Assembly: GCA_031277795.1 (NCBI GenBank)
Contig: JAITLQ010000012.1
Span: 62,001 to 126,000 of the forward strand
Direction: 5' to 3'
Length of the DNA stretch: 64,000 nucleotides
Source of the DNA: Arthrobacter sp.
GTDB lineage: Bacteria; Actinomycetota; Actinomycetes; Actinomycetales; Micrococcaceae
Shown here: in pieces, positions 57,172-64,000 of the stretch
How positions within the stretch are numbered: position 1 is the stretch's first letter
Layout: every line of letters begins with the position of its first letter
Position numbers and translations under genes: made by a program
Notes under the pieces: generated by a model
What the model was told of the DNA's origin: nothing
The model's database searches: none
Seen by the model: only the letters and a program-made list of their open reading frames with translations

Positions 57172-59172
57172 AGCCACGTCTTCACGCATCCGAGCCCCCT
57201 CCCCTACGAGCTGCCGCCGCTGGAGAGCATCACGGCGCAGGACCTCATCGACGGCGTGCGCGAGGGCATCGCCGAGCAGCTGGAGCGGGTCGAGGCGATC
57301 GTTGCCAACCCGGCGCCCGCCACGTTTGCCACCACGTTCGGCGCGCTGGAGGCGAGCTCGCCCATCCTGCGGCGGGCCATGGGCGCGGCGCGGAACATCA
57401 TCCCCTCGCACGGCACGCCGGCCATGAAGGAGGCCGAGCTCGTCATCTCGGAGCTCGGCACGGCGCACGAGGACGCGCTGACGCTGCATCCGGGGCTCAC
57501 CGCCCGCCTGGCCCAGGTGGATCTCTCCGCCCTGAAGGGCGAGGAAGCCCGCCTGGCCGAGCAGACGCTGCTGCGCCGGCGGCTCGCCGGCGCCGAACTG
57601 AGCGAGGCAGACCGCGAGGCGCTGCGCTCGCTCAACGAGCGCATCTCCGCGCTCAACACGCGCTTTGGACAGCGCGTGAGCGAGGACATGAACGACGCCG
57701 CGGTGCTGCTCAGTGCCGACGAGGCCCGGGGGCTCTCCGCCTCGGCGTTGGCTTCCTCCGCCGCCGCGGCCGAGGCGGCCGGCCGCGAGGGGCACCTGCT
57801 GACCCTCATCCTCCCGAGCGTCCAGCCGGCGCTGGCCGAACTGAGCGACGCCGCGAGCCGCGAGCGCCTGCACACCGCTTCGGTCTCCCGCGGCTCGGGC
57901 GAGCCGGGCGGCACGCTCGACCTGGCCGTGCAGATCTCGGCCCTGCGCGCCGAGCGGGCGGCCCTGCTTGGCTACGCGCACCATGCGGAGGCGACGCTGG
58001 CGACGCGCTCGGAGACGCGCCTGGAGGTGGTGAGGGAGCTGCTGGGCCGCGCCGTGGCCCCCGCGGTGGCCAACGCCGCCGCCGAGGACGCCCGCATCGA
58101 ACAGGCCACCGGCGCTCCCGTGGCCCCGTGGGACCGGTCCGCCGGGCTGGACGCCGTGGCCGCGCGCGACTACGGCGTCGACGCCGCCGTCCTCAAGGAC
58201 TACTTCGAGCTCGACCGAGTCTTGGAGGAGGGCGTGTTCCGCGCCGCGCGCCTCGTGTACGGGCTCACCCTCACCCCGCGCCCCGACCTGCCCGTGCATC
58301 ACCCGGACGCCCGGGTCTGGGAGGTGTTCGAGGAGGACGGCACGGGGCTCGGCCTCTTCATCGGCGACTGCTTCGCCCGCCCGAGCAAGCGCGGCGGCGC
58401 CTGGATGAACTCGCTGCGCGAGGGGGCGAGCGCCCTGGGCGAGAAGCCGGTGGTCATGAACAACCTGAACATCCCGCGCCCCGCCGAAGGCGAGCCGGCG
58501 CTGTGCACCCTCGATGAGGTCAACACCCTCTTCCACGAGTTTGGCCACGCCCTGCACGGGCTCTTCTCCGCCGCTGCTTACCCCTCGCTGGCCGGGACCT
58601 CGATCCCCACCGACATCGTCGAGTTCCCCAGCCAGGTCAACGAGATGTGGGCCAGGCATCCGCAGGTGCTCCCCCACTACGCCAAGCACTGGCGCACGGG
58701 TGAGGCGCTGCCCGCCGAGACGCTGGAGGCCCTGGGCGCCGCGGCGCAGTGGGGCGAGGGGTTCAGCACCACCGAGTACCTCGGCGCCGCCCTGCTGGAT
58801 CTCGCCTGGCACACCCTCGCGCCGGGCGAGCGCGTCGAGGATCCGCTGGCCTTCGAGGACGCGGCCCTGCGCGAGCTCGGCTTCGACCCCACCGTGATCG
58901 CCCCGCGCTACCGCAGCGGTTACTTCCAGCACATCTTCGAGTCCGGCTACTCGGCCGGGTACTACTCCTACTTCTGGGCCGAGGTGCTCGACGCTGACAC
59001 CGTGGCCTGGTTCGAGGAGCAGCCCGACGTCCGCGCGGCCGGCCAGCGCTTCAGGGAGGAATTCCTGGCCCGAGGCAACACGCGAGACACGCTCGCGTCC
59101 TTCCGCGCCTACCGCGGGCGCGACGCCGATCCGAGCTTCCTCCTGCGCCGCCGCGGCCTGCTCCCGGCCTGA
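57169..59172 (+). CDS. M3-family zinc oligopeptidase
   Basis: A cytosolic metallopeptidase of the thimet oligopeptidase/Dcp type, cutting short peptides. The 667-residue length is normal. The active site is FHEFGHALHGLF with zinc ligands His456 and His460, and the third ligand Glu485 in IVEFPSQVNEMW lies at the expected distance of 25 residues. The substrate-binding loop GYSAGYYSYFWAEVLDAD near the C-terminus is typical of M3 enzymes. No signal peptide. ATG 57169 has no ribosome site and a CACGCT box 7 nt upstream. Whether it is an oligopeptidase or a dipeptidyl carboxypeptidase cannot be decided here. Confidence 0.93.
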   Translation: MSHVFTHPSPLPYELPPLESITAQDLIDGVREGIAEQLERVEAIVANPAPATFATTFGALEASSPILRRAMGAARNIIPSHGTPAMKEAELVISELGTAHEDALTLHPGLTARLAQVDLSALKGEEARLAEQTLLRRRLAGAELSEADREALRSLNERISALNTRFGQRVSEDMNDAAVLLSADEARGLSASALASSAAAAEAAGREGHLLTLILPSVQPALAELSDAASRERLHTASVSRGSGEPGGTLDLAVQISALRAERAALLGYAHHAEATLATRSETRLEVVRELLGRAVAPAVANAAAEDARIEQATGAPVAPWDRSAGLDAVAARDYGVDAAVLKDYFELDRVLEEGVFRAARLVYGLTLTPRPDLPVHHPDARVWEVFEEDGTGLGLFIGDCFARPSKRGGAWMNSLREGASALGEKPVVMNNLNIPRPAEGEPALCTLDEVNTLFHEFGHALHGLFSAAAYPSLAGTSIPTDIVEFPSQVNEMWARHPQVLPHYAKHWRTGEALPAETLEALGAAAQWGEGFSTTEYLGAALLDLAWHTLAPGERVEDPLAFEDAALRELGFDPTVIAPRYRSGYFQHIFESGYSAGYYSYFWAEVLDADTVAWFEEQPDVRAAGQRFREEFLARGNTRDTLASFRAYRGRDADPSFLLRRRGLLPA

Positions 59173-59296
59173 ACGCCCGGGGCGTCCCCCGCGCCCAGGC
59201 GGCCCCGCACTCCTGCGCGGCCAACCGCCCTCCCAGGGTGCCTCGGCCGCCCAAGGCGCCCCTGCGCCGTCGTGCACTGCGGCCCCCAACAGCGAG

Positions 59297-59352
59297 ATCG
59301 GAGTGGGTTCGTTACGTTTTTCGGCGAGAAACCGTACCGAACCCACTCCGAT
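59297..59352. repeat. Long inverted repeat between M3 peptidase gene and pdxT
   Basis: ATCGGAGTGGGTTCG (59297-59311) and its exact complement (59338-59352) enclose further pairing (TACG/CGTA and GTTTTTC/GAGAAAC) to a GGC loop. The whole 56 bp forms one nearly continuous stem. It contains a T-run and an A-run and is AT-richer than its surroundings. It can act as a bidirectional terminator between convergent genes, or may be a dispersed repeat element. Confidence 0.7.
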
Positions 59353-59431
59353 TCTGAGGTGGTGGGGCGCCCGCTGGGCTGGTCTGGGGTGGTGGGGACG
59401 ACCTCCGTGAGCGGAGGGACGAAGGCGGGGG

Positions 59432-60115
59432 CTACGCCGCCGCGTGCGCCGCGGCCGCGGCGACCAGCCACGCGTGCAGCGCCGTCTCACCGGCGGACTC
59501 CGGGTGGAAGGCCGTGGCCACGAGGTTGCCCTGCGCCACGGCCACGGGATGCGCGTCGACCGAGGCGAGCACGCTGACGCCCTCGCCCACCGCCTCGATC
59601 CGCGGCGCGCGGATGAACACCGCGCGCACCGTCGAGGCCTCCGGCAGCGCCTCGCCCCACGCCGCGAGCGTGAGGTCGCTCTCGAAGCTGTCCACCTGGC
59701 GCCCGAACGCGTTGCGGCGCACCGTGACGTCGAGCCCGCCCACGCTCTCCTGTTCCGCGCCCCGCACCACGGCCGGATCCGCGATCGTGTCGGCCAGCAG
59801 AATCATCCCCGCACACGTGCCGAGCACCGGCAGCCCGCCGGCGATCGCCGAGCGCAGGGGCTCCATGAGCCCGAACACGCGCAGCAGGTGGGCGATCGCC
59901 GTGGACTCTCCCCCGGGGATGATCAACCCGGAGACCGAGGCGAGCTCGGACGCCCTGCGCACCGGCACCGCCTCGGCCCCGACGGCGCTCAGCGCCTCGA
60001 CGTGCTCGCGCACATCGCCCTGCAGGGCCAGCACGCCGACGCGGACGCGCCCGCCCGGCGCGGCACCCTCGCGGACGCCGTGCAGGCGGGCGGCCTGATC
60101 CGAGAGGCTGCTCAC
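59432..60115 (-). CDS. pdxT: Pyridoxal 5'-phosphate synthase glutaminase subunit
   Basis: Supplies ammonia to PdxS for vitamin B6 synthesis. The 227-residue class I amidotransferase has [29 protein letters not shown], nucleophile Cys in [12 protein letters not shown] and the His/Glu pair in ATAFHPES. Its GTG start overlaps the pdxS stop by 4 nt (GTGA). The N-terminal 20 residues precede the usual family start. Confidence 0.95.
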   Translation of the reverse strand: MSSLSDQAARLHGVREGAAPGGRVRVGVLALQGDVREHVEALSAVGAEAVPVRRASELASVSGLIIPGGESTAIAHLLRVFGLMEPLRSAIAGGLPVLGTCAGMILLADTIADPAVVRGAEQESVGGLDVTVRRNAFGRQVDSFESDLTLAAWGEALPEASTVRAVFIRAPRIEAVGEGVSVLASVDAHPVAVAQGNLVATAFHPESAGETALHAWLVAAAAAHAAA

Positions 60116-61026
60116 CAGCCGCGCTCGGCGAGGCGGTGCGGCACGGGGATGTCGGAGACGTTGATGCCGACCATCGCCTCGCCCAGCCCGCGGGAGACCT
60201 CGGCCACCACGGAGGGATCGTCGTGGAACGTGGTCGCCTTGACGATGGCGGCGGCGCGCTGCGCCGGGTTGCCCGACTTGAAGATGCCGGAGCCGACAAA
60301 CACGCCCTGGGCGCCGAGCTGCATCATCATCGCGGCATCGGCCGGGGTCGCGATGCCGCCCGCGGTGAAGAGCACGACGGGCAGCTCACCCGTGCGGGCC
60401 ACCTCGGCCACGAGCTCGTAGGGCGCCTGCAGCTCCTTGGCGGCGACGTAAAGCTCGTCCGGCGCCAGCGAGGTCAGGCGGGCGATCTCTGCGCGGATGG
60501 TGCGCATGTGCGTCACGGCGTTGGAGACGTCGCCCGTGCCGGCCTCGCCCTTGGAGCGGATCATCGCGGCGCCCTCGGTGATGCGGCGCAGCGCCTCGCC
60601 CAGGTTGGTGGCGCCGCACACGAACGGCACGGTGAACTCGTGCTTGTCGATGTGGTTGGCGTAGTCGGCGGGCGAGAGCACCTCGGACTCGTCGATGTAG
60701 TCGACGCCGAGCGACTCCAGGACGCGCGCCTCCATGAAGTGGCCGATGCGGGCCTTGGCCATGACCGGGATGGACACGGCCTCGATGATGCCGTCGATCA
60801 TGTCCGGATCGGACATGCGCGAGACGCCGCCCTGAGCGCGGATGTCGGCAGGCACGCGCTCGAGCGCCATGACGGCCACGGCGCCGGCGTCCTCGGCGAT
60901 GCGGGCCTGCTCCGGGGTCACCACGTCCATGATGACGCCGCCCTTGAGCATCTGGGCCATGCCGCGCTTGACGCGGGGGCCGCCAGTCGCCTGCTCGGGC
61001 TGGGGGGTGGTGGGCTGCTCGGCCAT
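60112..61026 (-). CDS. pdxS: Pyridoxal 5'-phosphate synthase PdxS
   Basis: Builds PLP from ribose 5-phosphate, glyceraldehyde 3-phosphate and ammonia. The 304-residue TIM barrel has [20 protein letters not shown] with the catalytic Lys, [20 protein letters not shown], the second Lys in [13 protein letters not shown], and [23 protein letters not shown] 61024-61026 has AGGAG 4 nt upstream, and TAACGT at 61068-61073 is a candidate -10. No MocR-type PdxR regulator is adjacent. Confidence 0.96.
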   Translation of the reverse strand: MAEQPTTPQPEQATGGPRVKRGMAQMLKGGVIMDVVTPEQARIAEDAGAVAVMALERVPADIRAQGGVSRMSDPDMIDGIIEAVSIPVMAKARIGHFMEARVLESLGVDYIDESEVLSPADYANHIDKHEFTVPFVCGATNLGEALRRITEGAAMIRSKGEAGTGDVSNAVTHMRTIRAEIARLTSLAPDELYVAAKELQAPYELVAEVARTGELPVVLFTAGGIATPADAAMMMQLGAQGVFVGSGIFKSGNPAQRAAAIVKATTFHDDPSVVAEVSRGLGEAMVGINVSDIPVPHRLAERGW

Positions 61027-61067
61027 GATGCTCCTGCTTTGCTGTTCGGTGGGGTACAACGCCTGCC

Positions 61068-61073
61068 ACGTTA
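61068..61073 (-). promoter_or_regulatory. Candidate -10 box of pdxST
   Basis: TAACGT on the minus strand, giving a leader of about 35 nt. Confidence 0.35.
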
Positions 61074-61144
61074 GGAAGCCCCCGTCACCCCCGCCCAAGG
61101 GTGCGCTTCACATATGACGCTCCACCCGGGGCAAAAACTTGACA

Positions 61145-61210
61145 CGCCCCGCCGGGGCGCCCCCGCAGACGACGACGGCCCCCTCCCGCCGTGAGGCGGA
61201 AGGGGGCCGT
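61145..61210 (-). terminator. Tandem terminators after pgsA
   Basis: The first stem is ACGGCCCCCTTCCGCC (61195-61210, minus) with GGCGGGAGGGGGCCGT (61175-61190). The second is CGCCCC-GGC-GGGGCG (61145-61159), followed by TGTCAAGTTTTTG, one of the few U-tracts in the window. They isolate pdxST from the thrS-HIT-pgsA operon. Confidence 0.75.
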
Positions 61211-61262
61211 TTCGCTCGGCCTGAAGGCCCGACGTCGGGCGCTTGGCGTGGGTGCCGTGCGT

Positions 61263-61898
61263 TCAGCCGCGGGTCTGGGCCCGGACCAGCGCCACGCGCT
61301 GCATGGCGGTAAAGGCGCTCGCGAGGGCAAGGACCCACAGCACGCCGTAGAGGACCCACGGGGTCAGGCCGAGGCCCGTGAAACCCGTGAAGACCAGCAG
61401 CAGGACGATGCGCTCGCTGCGCTCGGCGAGGCCAACGTTGGCCTCGAGGCCGAGGGACTCGGCCTTGGCGCGGGCGTAGGAGACCACGCCGCCCAGGGCC
61501 AGATTGGCCAGGGCGAGCGCGCCGAGGTCGGGGCGGTCGCCGCCCGTCAGGAACCAGAAGGCCACGGCGCCGAAGAGGACAAAGTCGACGACGCGGTCGA
61601 GCGTGGAGTCCAGGAACGAGCCCCAGGCCTTCTGCCCCTCGGTCCGCTCCGGAGCCGAGCCGTCCTCGTTCGGCAGGCGGGACAGGATGCCGTCCAGCAT
61701 GTCGGAGAAGATGAACACGGTCACGGCCACCGTGCCCCAGAACAGCTGGCCCTGGGGGTAGGCGATGAGGGCCGAGAGGATCGCGCCGAGCGAGCCGACG
61801 ATGGTGACGACGTCCGGCGTGATCCCCGCCCTGCGCAGGGCGCGGGCGAGCGGCGTGAAGAGCGCGGTGAACAGACCGCGCGCGTAACGATCGAGCAT
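61263..61898 (-). CDS. pgsA: CDP-alcohol phosphatidyltransferase (PgsA, probable phosphatidylinositol-phosphate synthase)
   Basis: A polytopic membrane enzyme of 211 residues that transfers a phosphatidyl group from CDP-diacylglycerol. By position after a HIT gene it matches the actinobacterial phosphatidylinositol-phosphate synthase, though phosphatidylglycerol-phosphate synthase is possible. The signature is altered: DMLDGILSR (Ser for the usual Ala) and GSFLDSTLDR are separated by about 18 residues (NEDGSAPERTEGQK within), roughly twice the normal spacing. All four catalytic Asp are kept. About six helices are present. ATG 61896-61898, 4 nt after the HIT stop. The acyltransferase and mannosyltransferase genes that usually follow are absent. 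Confidence 0.85.
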   Translation of the reverse strand: MLDRYARGLFTALFTPLARALRRAGITPDVVTIVGSLGAILSALIAYPQGQLFWGTVAVTVFIFSDMLDGILSRLPNEDGSAPERTEGQKAWGSFLDSTLDRVVDFVLFGAVAFWFLTGGDRPDLGALALANLALGGVVSYARAKAESLGLEANVGLAERSERIVLLLVFTGFTGLGLTPWVLYGVLWVLALASAFTAMQRVALVRAQTRG

Positions 61899-61902
61899 GG
61901 GG

Positions 61903-62502
61903 CTACCGAACCTCCGCCCAGCCGCGCCGCACGAGCTCCAGCGTCTCGCCGAGGACCACGGGGATGGCCTTGGTCTTGGCGATGATCGGGAAGAAGTTCG
62001 CGTCCCCGTTCCAGCGCGGGATGACGTGCTGGTGCAGGTGCGCGGCGATGCCGGCCCCTCCGGCCTGTCCCTGGTTCATCCCCAGGTTGAAGCCGGCCGG
62101 GTTCGAGACGTGGCGCAGGACGCGCATGGCCTTCTGCGCCAGCGCCCCCATCTCCGCCGTTTCCTGCGCCGTGATGTCCGTGTAGTCGGGCACGTGGCGG
62201 TACGGAAGCACCATCATGTGGCCCGGGTTGTACGGGTACAGGTTCAGGTTCACGAAGCACGTCTCGCCGCGGAAGACGATGAGCGCATCGTCGTCGCTGC
62301 GGGCCGGGGCCGCGCAGAACGGGCAACTGGCCTCGTCCTTGACCTGGTCCTGGCCCGCGTTGATGTACGCCATGCGGTAGGGCGTCCAGAGGCGGCCGAG
62401 CGCGTCCGGGTCGGCGGGCAGCTCGAAGCCGTCCGTCACCGCCGCGTCCGTCTCAGGATCGGCGCCGGGCACGCGCCCGGCCGCCTGCTGGGATTCAGGC
62501 AT
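61903..62502 (-). CDS. HIT-family nucleotide-binding protein
   Basis: A histidine-triad protein of 199 residues, similar to the actinobacterial AP4A phosphorylase-type HIT proteins found after thrS. The triad is [12 protein letters not shown]. An N-terminal pair of cysteines (CPFCA), with His residues later, may bind zinc. [18 protein letters not shown] is also characteristic. It overlaps the thrS stop by 8 nt (ATGCCTGA), so it is translated after ThrRS. Diadenosine polyphosphates are by-products of aminoacyl-tRNA synthetases, which fits the neighbour. The substrate is inferred only. Confidence 0.88.
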   Translation of the reverse strand: MPESQQAAGRVPGADPETDAAVTDGFELPADPDALGRLWTPYRMAYINAGQDQVKDEASCPFCAAPARSDDDALIVFRGETCFVNLNLYPYNPGHMMVLPYRHVPDYTDITAQETAEMGALAQKAMRVLRHVSNPAGFNLGMNQGQAGGAGIAAHLHQHVIPRWNGDANFFPIIAKTKAIPVVLGETLELVRRGWAEVR

Positions 62503-64000
62503 GGTCGGTGTTCACCCGGTTCTTCACGTGCGCCACGATGCGGGCCACTGCCTCGTCCACGGGCACCTGGTTGTCCTGCTCGCCGTCGCGGTAGCGGAAG
62601 GAGACGGCGCCCGCCTCCTGGTCCTCGCCGCCGGCGATGAGCACGAACGGGATCTTCTCCTTGGACGCGTTGCGGATCTTCTTGGGGAAGCGATCGCTCG
62701 AATCCTCCAGCTCCGCGCGGATGCCCTGGGCCTTGAGCTTCGCAACAACCTCGGCGAGGTAGTCGTTGAAGGCCTCGGCCACGGGGATGGCGCGCACCTG
62801 GACGGGCGCGAGCCACGCCGGGAAGGCGCCGGCGTAGTGCTCCACCAGCACGCCCATGAAGCGCTCGATCGAGCCGAACTTGGCGGCGTGGATCATGACC
62901 GGCTCCTGGCGCGTGCCATCGGCCGCCTGGTACTCCAGGCCGAAGCGGGCGGGCTGGTTGAAGTCGTACTGCACCGTGCCCATCTGCCACGTGCGGCCGA
63001 TCGCGTCCTTGGCCTGGACCGAGATCTTGGGGCCGTAGAACGCGGCTCCGCCCGGATCCGGGACCAGCTCCACGCCGGAGGCCGTGGCGACGCGCTCCAG
63101 CACAGCCGTGGCCTCCTCCCACTGCTCGTCCGAGCCGATGAACTTATCGGACTCGGGATCGCGCGTGGAGAGCTCGAGGTAGAAGTCGCTCATGCCAAAA
63201 TCACGCAGCAGCGAGAGCATGAAGTTCAGCAGGTGCTCCACCTCGGCGGGCGCCTGCTCCTTGGTGACGTAGGAGTGCGAATCGTCCTGGGCAAAGCCGC
63301 GCACGCGCGTCAGGCCGTGCACCACGCCGGACTTCTCGTAGCGGTACACGTGACCGAACTCGAAGAGGCGCAGCGGCAGCTCGCGGTAGGAGCGCCCGCG
63401 CCCGCGGAAGATGAGGTTGTGCATGGGGCAGTTCATCGCCTTGAGGCGGTAGTCCTGGCCCGGCTTGGTGACGTTGCCCTCCTCGTCGTACTCCTCGTCC
63501 ACGCGCAGGGCGGGGAACATGGTGTCGGCGTAGTAGGGCAGGTGGCCGGAGGTGTGGAACAGGCCGTCCTTGGAGATGTGCGGCGTGCCGACGTACTGGA
63601 AGCCCTCCTCGACGTGGCGGTCGCGGACGTAGTCCTCCATCTCGCGCTTGATGATGCCGCCCTTGGGGTGGAACACCGGCAGGCCGGAGCCCAGCTCGTC
63701 GGGGAAGGAGAACAGGTCAAGCTCGGAGCCAAGCCGGCGGTGATCGCGGCGCTCGGCCTCGGCCAGGCGCTCCTGGTAGGCCTTGAGGGCCTCCTTGGTG
63801 GGCCAGGCCGTCCCGTAGATGCGCTGCAGCTGTTTGTTCTTCTCCGAGCCGAGCCAGTACGCGGCGGCGGAGCGCGTGAGCGCAAAGGCGTTGGAGATGA
63901 TCTTGGTGTTCTGCAGGTGCGGGCCGCGGCACAGGTCGCACCACACCACGTCGCCCGACTTGCGGTCAACGTTGGAGTAGATCGTGGTCTCGCCGGCGCC
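62495..64000 (-). CDS. thrS: Threonyl-tRNA synthetase (5' part beyond the window)
   Basis: Charges tRNA-Thr. About 501 C-terminal residues are present. The first visible residues ([20 protein letters not shown]) belong to the editing-domain end, followed by CRGPHLQNT. The catalytic zinc ligands are Cys in [13 protein letters not shown], His in [14 protein letters not shown] and His in [17 protein letters not shown]. The C-terminal anticodon domain is complete. The start lies right of position 64000. It leads the thrS-HIT-pgsA operon. Confidence 0.96.
   Translation of the reverse strand, partial: GAGETTIYSNVDRKSGDVVWCDLCRGPHLQNTKIISNAFALTRSAAAYWLGSEKNKQLQRIYGTAWPTKEALKAYQERLAEAERRDHRRLGSELDLFSFPDELGSGLPVFHPKGGIIKREMEDYVRDRHVEEGFQYVGTPHISKDGLFHTSGHLPYYADTMFPALRVDEEYDEEGNVTKPGQDYRLKAMNCPMHNLIFRGRGRSYRELPLRLFEFGHVYRYEKSGVVHGLTRVRGFAQDDSHSYVTKEQAPAEVEHLLNFMLSLLRDFGMSDFYLELSTRDPESDKFIGSDEQWEEATAVLERVATASGVELVPDPGGAAFYGPKISVQAKDAIGRTWQMGTVQYDFNQPARFGLEYQAADGTRQEPVMIHAAKFGSIERFMGVLVEHYAGAFPAWLAPVQVRAIPVAEAFNDYLAEVVAKLKAQGIRAELEDSSDRFPKKIRNASKEKIPFVLIAGGEDQEAGAVSFRYRDGEQDNQVPVDEAVARIVAHVKNRVNTDHA

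Overview
This window is a dense stretch of core chromosome from a high-GC Gram-positive bacterium. The evidence for an actinobacterium of the order Micrococcales, probably Micrococcaceae-like, is: very high GC; many GTG starts; an uS4 (rpsD) of the cysteine-free type; an ATPase-degenerate PriA; EF-P with an unmodified-type KPGKGGA loop; and gene orders typical of Actinobacteria (gmk-rpoZ-coaBC-metK-priA; rpsD-DUF948-small membrane protein-alaS-ruvX-mltG-aroE-aroC-aroK-aroB-efp-nusB; yajC-secD-secF-rel; thrS-HIT-pgsA ... pdxS-pdxT, yebC-ruvC-ruvA-ruvB). The family-level placement is inference. I found no tRNA, rRNA, CRISPR array, transposase, integrase or phage gene.

Layout. 1-5.3 kb (minus): comEC (cut by the left edge), comEA, degV, leuS. 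5.5-10.9 kb: glycerol use, with glpK, glpF and glpD on minus and a SorC/DeoR-type regulator divergent on plus, followed by an alpha/beta hydrolase. 11.8-17.4 kb (minus): priA, metK, coaBC, rpoZ, gmk, transcribed from gmk toward priA. 17.6-26.3 kb (minus): the pyrimidine operon pyrR-pyrB-pyrC-(PH-like membrane protein)-carA-carB-pyrF, with a clear PyrR-binding RNA hairpin before pyrR. 26.4-27.6 kb (plus): a PrsW-type membrane protease. 27.7-41.1 kb (minus): rarA, rpsD, two small membrane proteins, alaS, ruvX, mltG, the shikimate genes aroE-aroC-aroK-aroB, a helical-repeat protein, efp and nusB. 41.2-47.9 kb: dtd (plus), a repeated non-coding segment, aspS and hisS (minus), a DUF349 coiled-coil protein and an unknown protein (plus). 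47.9-57.0 kb (minus): rel, secF, secD, yajC, ruvB, ruvA, ruvC, yebC. 57.2-59.2 kb (plus): an M3 oligopeptidase. 59.4-64 kb (minus): pdxT, pdxS, pgsA, a HIT protein and thrS (cut by the right edge).

How the genes work together. Most of the window is tightly packed, translationally coupled operons. Stops and starts overlap by 4 nt (ATGA/GTGA) or by 8 nt with a shared DTGNCTRR pattern. Operon ends are marked by long GC-rich hairpins, most without U-tracts. At least five genes (comEA, the hydrolase, metK, prsW, rarA), with the M3 peptidase as a weaker sixth, have a TANNNT -10-like box ending 6-7 nt before the start codon, which suggests leaderless mRNAs.

What stands out. I do not see a wholly new multi-gene system. 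The parts least explained by known biology are: a 188-bp direct repeat with nested hairpins between dtd and aspS; a long AT-richer inverted repeat between the M3 peptidase and pdxT; the uncharacterised membrane protein inside the pyr operon; the orphan AbiEi-like fragment overlapping the end of rel; the expanded CDP-alcohol motif of PgsA together with no phosphatidylinositol-mannoside genes beside it; and the repeats between glpD and its divergent regulator.
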